A stretch of 43,814 nt of DNA from a bacterium (GTDB lineage Bacteria > Cyanobacteriota > Vampirovibrionia > Gastranaerophilales > Gastranaerophilaceae): contig JAGCBH010000051.1 of the NCBI GenBank assembly GCA_017652265.1, forward strand, positions 1-43,814, read 5' to 3'. How positions within the stretch are numbered: the stretch's first letter is position 1; every line of letters begins with the position of its first letter. Below, in pieces: positions 38,948-43,814 of this stretch. The position numbers were made by a program, and so were the translations under genes. The notes below the pieces were generated by a model that was not told the origin of the DNA, ran no database searches, and worked only from the letters and a program-made list of their open reading frames with translations.

Positions 38948-40396
38948 TTGCAAAACAGTTATTTAACAATTTTTAAAAGTGCATTGAACTATGTTCCGTC
39001 AAAACTCTTGGTTATGGTTTATCCGCTTATCATAATTCCTTTGTTTTCCAATATGCTGGAAGCAAAAGAGATGAGTATGTATTTTATTGCAATACAATTC
39101 CTTAACGTAATATGTACCTGCTCTTCCGACTGGGTTACAAAATCCGTATTGAGGTATCACGAATATTATAAAATTAAAAATCTGTTGGAAGAATTTTATT
39201 CAAATATTTTTGTATTAACAATAATGGCGCACGTTATTGTTATTGCTCTATTTTGTATATTTAAAGACATAATACAGCTGCATTTCGGACTTGATACCGC
39301 TACATTTATATTGACGGTTACTCTTGTTATCCCTTGCGGGTTAAGACAACTTTTATATCAATATTTAAGGGTTATAAACAACAGCTTTTTATATACAATA
39401 AGCATTTTCCTGTATCAGCTGTTTTTAATTGTATTGTTCTTAATTTTTGTTAAGGGTGTTTACAATGCGAATGCAATATTATTAGCGATGAATATTGCAA
39501 TAGTTTTTATAGATATTTACATATTAAAGAAGATAAACTTTACTCTGTCATTTAAGATAAGTTTTAAAAAACAGGTTATGATAGAAACTATGCGTTATGC
39601 GATACCTCTGGTTTTGACAAATGTTTCCTACTGGTTATTGTTGCATTTTTCAAAAATGTATTTTCAAAATGCTTCGTTATTTTTATACACATCCATAATC
39701 GGTTTTACATGGATACTTGTACAATATATAATTCAGCCGGTAGGTTCTGTGTTTATGTTTGCAGGTTTTCCTGTGCTTGTTTCAAAATATGAGCACAAAG
39801 AGCAAGTTGAACAGTACTGGACAAGGTTAGTACAACTTTATGTATTGAGTATTTTACCTTTAACATTATTTTTCTGTTTTTATTTTAATGAAGTTACTCA
39901 GGCAATATTTCCGAAAGAATATTATACCGGAGCCTTTGTTCTTCCGTTTTTTGCGATAGCGGTTTTTTCGCATGAATTACTTAAACTTGTGAACAGTAAA
40001 TATCACCTGCAAAATAAAACTTATTACGAGATGCTTGTTGCGGTTTTGGCTGTACCGTTAGTTATACTGATAAACATTGTTCTGATTAAAGAATATATTC
40101 TTTTGGGTGCTGCTATTGCAATTTGCGCGTCAGAACTTCTGCTTTTGCTGATTAACGGTTTTGTAAGATTTAAAAACTTTGCATATTTAAATTACATGAA
40201 AGTATTTAAATCCATTTGTTTGACAGGTATTTTAGGAGTTTTGGTTTATTTCATAATTGCGGCAATAAACGTAGGCCTGAACAGTATAGCTGTTCTGGCA
40301 GGCAAAGTGATTAACATAATAGATATGGTATTATACTTTGTCATCTATTATTCATTATGTATATTATTAAAAAGAACAATACTGATCTCTAAATAA
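38948..40396 (+). CDS. polysaccharide flippase, MATE/MVF-like (Wzx type)
   Basis: The 482 residues hold about 14 hydrophobic helices. The start (NYVPSKLLVMVYPLIIIPLF) and the middle (MRYAIPLVLTNVSYWLLLHF) fit the two pseudo-symmetric halves of Wzx-like O-antigen/polysaccharide flippases of the MATE/MVF group. Such proteins turn lipid-linked glycans across the cytoplasmic membrane. The start codon is TTG at 38948, with GGAGGAG just upstream and no in-frame ATG near. It is divergent from the pilin operon. Together with the LCP protein it suggests surface glycan assembly or glycosylation of pilins (inference). Confidence 0.85.
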   Translation: MQNSYLTIFKSALNYVPSKLLVMVYPLIIIPLFSNMLEAKEMSMYFIAIQFLNVICTCSSDWVTKSVLRYHEYYKIKNLLEEFYSNIFVLTIMAHVIVIALFCIFKDIIQLHFGLDTATFILTVTLVIPCGLRQLLYQYLRVINNSFLYTISIFLYQLFLIVLFLIFVKGVYNANAILLAMNIAIVFIDIYILKKINFTLSFKISFKKQVMIETMRYAIPLVLTNVSYWLLLHFSKMYFQNASLFLYTSIIGFTWILVQYIIQPVGSVFMFAGFPVLVSKYEHKEQVEQYWTRLVQLYVLSILPLTLFFCFYFNEVTQAIFPKEYYTGAFVLPFFAIAVFSHELLKLVNSKYHLQNKTYYEMLVAVLAVPLVILINIVLIKEYILLGAAIAICASELLLLLINGFVRFKNFAYLNYMKVFKSICLTGILGVLVYFIIAAINVGLNSIAVLAGKVINIIDMVLYFVIYYSLCILLKRTILISK

Positions 40397-40399
40397 ATA

Positions 40400-42169
40400 T
40401 TATTTTACGAAATATGTTTTCTTATTGATTTTAAATTTATGTTTATTCGCTAACAGAACCTTTTTAATTTGTTCGTAATACTCATCCTGTTCAGGAGTTG
40501 TATTGTATCTTCCCCAAATTTGGTATCTCAAATATGATTTCGGAATCTTTTTCTTCGGCAAAACTTTGAAATTCATATCATCTGCCAAATCGCTCTGTTG
40601 TGCAAAATCTTTGAAGTCTTTAATGTTTTTTGAAAATTCATTTTCTTCCAGTATAAAGGTATTGGAATCCTGAATCCAAATGTGCATATAACGGAAGCCC
40701 GCATCAAAATAGATGTTTTTAAGCCTGTTAATTATACTTTGCATTTTTTCTACATCAGTGACATTTTTAAGTGTAGCGTGACTTACTTTCGGCATAACTT
40801 CTTTACGAAATCTTCTGTCGATAACGAATTTCTGAAATTCTTCTATTGCATTAAATTCTTTCATTTTAAGAACATCAAAAACGCAGTCCTGAACATAAGA
40901 CTCAAATATTTTCATATCTTCCGGCGGAATATTACCGCGTTCTTCCATCTCTGCCAGTACATCTTTTAAGGTTTTAATCAAAGGATATACCTTTTTTGAA
41001 TATATGAAAGATGTGTATAATTTAGGCGATTTAAACATTCTTCCGATTATGTCGCAGATATTTATATATTCGTTTAAAAGCTGAATATCTCTGTTTTGCA
41101 AATTTTCATAGATAAATTCGTGGATTTCTTTATATTCTTCATCTCCAAGTATCGGAGCAGCCATATCTGCAAGCTGTAACGTGCGTTTGAATATTTTTAT
41201 AGGATTAAATTCAAATGCATCCTCAGGATAAATAACTTTTAAATGGTCTGCATAACAGTATAATAAATTTTTCAAATAAGTTTCGTCATCAGTTAAGGCA
41301 TATAAATCTCTTAAATATCTGATAGCGGAATTTCTGAAAAATACGTTAGGAGCATATAATCTTTTCGCTACATCAAGCGGTCCTGTAGAAAATAATTCCG
41401 GTGCAATTTCTATATATGAGATTTTGCCGTCATGATTAATCCTTGCGCAAAAACTAAGAGTTAAGGATACGATACGTTCATATTTAGGCATGGTATCGTA
41501 ATATGAAACCAAATCGCTATAAAGCATTATCATATCAAAATCTTTTAACAGCATATGTCCCGGTTTCATGACGTATGGCATGTAATATACTGTTCTGTCA
41601 TCTTTTTCTATAAATTTAGTTAAGTGGTTAATATATTGTTTTCCGGAAAGAGCATCGTCTAATGAAACTGCAATTTCATCCACATATTTTTGATGATGAT
41701 AATCCAAAGAATTTCTTAAGCCGATTTGTGAATGTAAAGGATAAAAAGATGTATCTTCCGAAATATTAATATATGAGTTTAAATAATACTGAAAGGCCTG
41801 AATTTTGGTTACGATTTCATCTGCAATATCTTCTTTTGTTTTATCGCCGTTATAATCAAATGTGCCAAGGTCAATTAATATTTCATAATCCAGATCGTTT
41901 GGAATAGGGTTGCTCTTCAAAAAACCGCTTCCGTAACCGTTTGTAAAGACATAATCAAATTTGTATCCGGCGTCTGATGCAAGCATTCTTGCCCCGTCAA
42001 GAGCTTTTTCCAAAGGTAAAATTGTTTTTGAAATGTTTTTCATTCCTGCGGTTTCAGTATAAGGATTTATATACAGAAATGTTACAGTGTGATTTGAAAT
42101 GTAAAAACACAATACTGCGATTAGTGTGGATGCTACAAGTAGCAATTTAATAAAAGTACTCTTATTCAT
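40400..42169 (-). CDS. membrane-anchored protein with nucleotidyltransferase-like signature, paralogue B (589 aa)
   Basis: Homologue of the protein at 33808: membrane helix (about 7-25), INPYTETAGMKNISKTILPL, NGYGSGFLKSNPIPNDLDYE with G-S-x(10)-D-L-D, LIDLGTFDYNG, a helical body (PIKIFKRTLQLADMAAPILG matching PVKMLKRIMQCAEMVKPLLS in A), and the FSKNIKDFKDFAQQ end. The two flank the pilin array and flippase and point towards each other. No good ribosome site is visible before ATG 42169; TATAAA lies 17-22 nt upstream. It ends 3 nt after the flippase stop (convergent). Function unknown; see the finding on the signature. Confidence 0.75.
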   Translation of the reverse strand: MNKSTFIKLLLVASTLIAVLCFYISNHTVTFLYINPYTETAGMKNISKTILPLEKALDGARMLASDAGYKFDYVFTNGYGSGFLKSNPIPNDLDYEILIDLGTFDYNGDKTKEDIADEIVTKIQAFQYYLNSYINISEDTSFYPLHSQIGLRNSLDYHHQKYVDEIAVSLDDALSGKQYINHLTKFIEKDDRTVYYMPYVMKPGHMLLKDFDMIMLYSDLVSYYDTMPKYERIVSLTLSFCARINHDGKISYIEIAPELFSTGPLDVAKRLYAPNVFFRNSAIRYLRDLYALTDDETYLKNLLYCYADHLKVIYPEDAFEFNPIKIFKRTLQLADMAAPILGDEEYKEIHEFIYENLQNRDIQLLNEYINICDIIGRMFKSPKLYTSFIYSKKVYPLIKTLKDVLAEMEERGNIPPEDMKIFESYVQDCVFDVLKMKEFNAIEEFQKFVIDRRFRKEVMPKVSHATLKNVTDVEKMQSIINRLKNIYFDAGFRYMHIWIQDSNTFILEENEFSKNIKDFKDFAQQSDLADDMNFKVLPKKKIPKSYLRYQIWGRYNTTPEQDEYYEQIKKVLLANKHKFKINKKTYFVK

Positions 42170-42260
42170 ACCGCAAAGCGTATCATTTTATACATTTTTT
42201 GTCAATCAACTTAACAATTGATAATGTATAAAATAGGGAATTAAAAGAGAAATAACTAAC

Positions 42261-42288
42261 TTGACAACGAAGTTTGAGCATGTAATAT
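42261..42288 (+). promoter_or_regulatory. promoter of tRNA-Gly
   Basis: Consensus TTGACA (42261-42266), 16 bp, TAATAT (42283-42288), start expected near 42295, 7 nt before the mature tRNA end. This is the only perfect TTGACA in front of an RNA gene here. Confidence 0.75.
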
Positions 42289-42301
42289 TTAGATATACTC
42301 T

Positions 42302-42373
42302 GCGGGGGTAATTCAGTGGTAGAATGCCTCCTTGCCAAGGAGGATGTCGCGAGTTCGAGCCTCGTCTCCCGCT
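42302..42373 (+). tRNA. tRNA-Gly (anticodon GCC)
   Basis: Acceptor GCGGGGG (42302-42308) pairs with CTCCCGC (42366-42372) with one G-U; discriminator T. The anticodon arm is CCTCC-TTGCCAA-GGAGG, anticodon GCC, reading GGC and GGU. The T arm has GTTCGAGC. It is 72 nt with no encoded CCA. Confidence 0.95.
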
Positions 42374-42380
42374 AATAAAG

Positions 42381-42409
42381 AGCCGATAGGTTTTCCTGTC
42401 GGCTTTTTA
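42381..42409 (+). terminator. terminator of tRNA-Gly
   Basis: AGCCGATAGG (42381-42390), loop TTTT, CCTGTCGGCT (42395-42404), followed by a T run; one G-U pair. Confidence 0.9.
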
Positions 42410-42494
42410 TTTGGATGACAGAGGCAAGAACTCCTGCAACGGAGTTGCAGTCCGAGTCCGAACGCGAGGCGGCAGAGGCTGGAGCTACCTTTTT
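42410..42494. other. GC-richer non-coding stretch with hairpin, no gene seen
   Basis: Between the tRNA terminator and repeat copy 1 the base composition rises well above its surroundings. It contains CTGCAAC-GGA-GTTGCAG (a 7-bp hairpin) and no ORF with a ribosome site. It may be a remnant of inserted DNA beside the tRNA. I can assign no function. Confidence 0.4.
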
Positions 42495-42634
42495 ACAGGA
42501 CATTTGGTCGGATGGATTTCATGTCCTTGCGAGGGAAAAAGCCCGAAGCAATACAGCTTTTGCTGATTTATTAAGGTCGGAAATGCCTTGATTTAAAAAG
42601 TCCGAAATGTCCGGTTTTGGTAACAAAAATGTCC
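42495..42634 (+). repeat. GGACATTT repeat element, copy 1 (140 bp)
   Basis: It starts ACAGGACATTTGGTCGGA and ends ACAAAAATGTCC. The same order of blocks occurs at 43271-43409. A 25-bp identical core (42593-42617) contains TTAAAAAGTCCGAAATGTCC. Inside, GGACATTT...TCGGA near the left faces TCCGAAATGTCC near the right as an imperfect inverted repeat, as in a small non-autonomous transposon. The stretch after it repeats AATTGCACT twice (around 42640 and 42660). TGTCC words recur four times across the unit and its flank, which is reminiscent of multi-site ends of IS21/Tn7-like elements (inference). Confidence 0.65.
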
Positions 42635-42679
42635 GCTTAATTGCACTTCTTGTCCCAATAATTGCACTCAAAAGTTATT

Positions 42680-42696
42680 GTTGGGTTCCACCCAAC
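42680..42696. repeat. small hairpin GTTGGGT-TCC-ACCCAAC
   Basis: A perfect 7-bp stem with a 3-base loop just outside repeat copy 1, with no T run, so not an obvious terminator. A similar short hairpin (GGTTGACT/AGTCAACC) lies just outside copy 2. Confidence 0.5.
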
Positions 42697-42706
42697 TTAC
42701 TATGAT

Positions 42707-42735
42707 TTGACAATAGAACTACTTTTTTATAAATT
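42707..42735 (+). promoter_or_regulatory. likely promoter of the tagged gene at 42759
   Basis: Consensus TTGACA (42707-42712), with TATAAA at 42728-42733 or TAAATT at 42730-42735 (spacers 15 or 17). A ribosome site AAGGAA precedes the ATG. Confidence 0.5.
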
Positions 42736-42758
42736 AATTAAGTAATAAGGAATATAAA

Positions 42759-43199
42759 ATGCAAATAGTTCCCATTAACAATAAACAGGCAAGTTTTGGC
42801 AGTTATTTCCCTCTTACAGAAGAAGAAATATATCACCAATTTGGCAAAACAAGGGGTAAGTATATTAATCAAGCAATGACTGATTTAGTTTCAATTGCTC
42901 ATATAGATGGTGCCGGCCTAGATGTGATTGTAAAAACAGTTGAAAATAAAGATATATTTAAAAGAGGAATAACTATCGCAATTGCTGATGAAAAATCAGA
43001 TATAGGGGTTGAGTATATTCTTAATGGAAACATTAAAAATCCTCATCATGTTAGAGCGAGTGTATTTTTTGACAATATTGCTAAATTAGAAGAGATACCC
43101 AAAATTATATGTGATAATACAAAAGGATTAATAGAATCTTATAAAAATTGCTGCAAACATCCGAGTCTCTTTGAATATTATTCCAAAATTTTTAAATAA
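42759..43199 (+). CDS. tagged protein of unknown function (146 aa) between two repeat copies
   Basis: The leader MQIVPINNKQASFG shows the same M-(K/Q)-I...I-x-N...F-x tag as the cluster at 21.5-29.8 kb, though 13 kb away. The body is a mixed alpha/beta protein (LTEEEIYHQFGKTRGKYINQ, LDVIVKTVENKDIFKRGITI, a C-terminal helix with two adjacent Cys). AAGGAA precedes the ATG, and it has its own promoter. It is enclosed by two direct copies of a 140-bp repeat, which suggests it can be moved or duplicated as a unit. No family recognised. Confidence 0.68.
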   Translation: MQIVPINNKQASFGSYFPLTEEEIYHQFGKTRGKYINQAMTDLVSIAHIDGAGLDVIVKTVENKDIFKRGITIAIADEKSDIGVEYILNGNIKNPHHVRASVFFDNIAKLEEIPKIICDNTKGLIESYKNCCKHPSLFEYYSKIFK

Positions 43200-43270
43200 A
43201 ATGTAATTTCAGCACAAAATAATTTTCAAAAATACTGTTTAAATTTCTCAAACCTAGTGTTATTCTACAA

Positions 43271-43409
43271 ACAGGACATTTGGTCGGAAGGGGTAAATAA
43301 ATTCAATTGGCAAGATTGCTAATTCTAGTAAATCTTAGCGATTTTATGAGGTCGGAATCGGGTTGACTTAAAAAGTCCGAAATGTCCGGTTTGGGGAACA
43401 AAAATGTCC
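43271..43409 (+). repeat. GGACATTT repeat element, copy 2 (139 bp)
   Basis: Same orientation as copy 1, 776 bp further on. ACAGGACATTTGGTCGGA is identical at the left end, AGGTCGGAA matches in the middle and the 25-bp core (43368-43392) is identical. ACAAAAATGTCC is the right end, followed by TTTTTGCACTCAAA against ATAATTGCACTCAAA in copy 1. The centre of the element is unrelated between copies except for length. 43200-43270 before it shows nothing clear. Confidence 0.65.
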
Positions 43410-43427
43410 ACCTTTTTGCACTCAAAT

Positions 43428-43481
43428 GTAGGGTTGACTTTAGTCAACCAAAATAGTTCGGTAGACTGAACTCTACCCTAC
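43428..43481. repeat. nested inverted repeats (possible three-way folded element)
   Basis: GTAGGGT (43428-43434) pairs with ACCCTAC (43475-43481). Inside, GGTTGACT (43432-43439) pairs with AGTCAACC (43442-43449) and AGTTC (43455-43459) with GAACT (43468-43472). The first inner hairpin shares three bases with the outer stem, so they may alternate. The rest of 43482-43525 shows nothing clear. Confidence 0.5.
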
Positions 43482-43525
43482 AATCTGCTCAAAAATTTTC
43501 GACAGATCAAATCCCATCCTATAAG

Positions 43526-43813
43526 CTACTCAATGATACGTAATTTTTGTTTCAATCTTTTTACTAGTTTTATTAGTTCTGAACTACAAAGTTCCTCAAG
43601 TGAATGATTATAATGCTCAATTGCCCTCATACCCCTTAACTCAATTTCACTACCTGTATGCGCAGATGCATTTCTGTTAAATCTGAAAATTTTTAAAATA
43701 GGTGATTGAGTAATTTTTGTAACTTGAACATGTAATCGACCATTATATTGATCATGTTCGTAAATTGGTTTTATATTAATATCACAATTTCTGGCTAATT
43801 CTTCAAGGTCAGG
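43526..43813 (-). CDS. unknown protein, C-terminal 95 residues (cut by right edge)
   Basis: An open frame enters from the right edge and ends in TAG at 43526. The visible part reads PDLEELARNCDINIKPIYEH, then QYNGRLHVQVTKITQSPILK, and ends with a helical charged tail (SSELIKLVKRLKQKLRIIE). The composition fits a real protein (strand-rich middle, basic C-terminal helix). No family recognised; the start lies outside the window. Confidence 0.5.
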   Translation of the reverse strand, partial: PDLEELARNCDINIKPIYEHDQYNGRLHVQVTKITQSPILKIFRFNRNASAHTGSEIELRGMRAIEHYNHSLEELCSSELIKLVKRLKQKLRIIE

Positions 43814-43814
43814 T

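Noticed and set aside
1-43814. CRISPR array
   Set aside because: No regularly spaced direct repeats of 25-40 bp with unique spacers were seen, and no cas-like protein.
1-43814. Prophage or integrated plasmid
   Set aside because: There are two tRNA genes and small HTH proteins, but no integrase, terminase, capsid, replication or mobilisation protein.
1-43814. Alternative genetic code with TGA read as an amino acid
   Set aside because: TGA is used as a stop at natural ends such as waaA (216) and the solenoid gene (22104), and conserved proteins have normal lengths without TGA readthrough.

Overview
The window looks like a chromosomal segment of a gut-type, non-photosynthetic relative of Cyanobacteria (Gastranaerophilales / 'Melainabacteria'). 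This is an inference from style, not from a marker gene. The DNA is AT-rich and uses TAA, TGA and TAG as stops. It has many type IV pilin-like proteins sharing one extracellular motif, a DUF3326 protein and a Tic20-like membrane protein, both of which I associate with cyanobacteria. It also has many unknown proteins that start with the same short 'M-K-I-x-x-I-x-N ... F-x-G' leader. A waaA gene implies a lipid A / Kdo type outer membrane.

Region 1 (1-21.3 kb) is mostly housekeeping. On the minus strand are plsY (cut by the left edge), waaA, a degenerate BioD-like gene, a REC-GAF-histidine kinase and trpS. On the plus strand, ruvC leads a tight run: an anchored matrixin-like/TPR protein, a membrane protein, mtnA and trmFO. 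Then come a pilin-like protein with an Lcl/DUF1566-like end, alaS and dut, followed by a structured-RNA candidate and an unannotated 30-residue membrane ORF. A second pilin, a TPR protein, a Tic20-like protein and dapB follow. The TrpRS carries the exact cysteine spacing of the iron-sulfur TrpRS type.

Region 2 (21.3-30.9 kb) is accessory DNA. After tRNA-Leu(CAA) comes a cluster of eight 'tagged' proteins of otherwise unrelated content: a Cys-His-Asp hydrolase/transglutaminase-like protein, two tandem helical-repeat paralogues, a CheR-like methyltransferase and several orphans. An ADP-forming acyl-CoA synthetase lies in the middle. The region ends with an XRE / AbrB-like pair and a radical SAM gene.

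Region 3 (31-42.2 kb) is cell-envelope related: mgtE, a LytR-CpsA-Psr protein, two long membrane-anchored paralogues bracketing five tandem pilins, and a flippase. One pilin ends in what looks like a ribosomal protein bL12 C-terminal domain. The two long paralogues both keep a nucleotidyltransferase-like signature.

Region 4 (42.3-43.8 kb) has tRNA-Gly(GCC), then one more tagged gene flanked by two direct copies of a 140-bp repeat, then a gene cut by the right edge.

Two regulatory themes recur. Three small divergent regulator loci (2.5, 20.4 and 30.1 kb) each have their own repeated operator words lying over the promoters. At least five genes have a TATAAT-type -10 box ending 6-7 nt before the ATG and no Shine-Dalgarno, which suggests leaderless transcripts.
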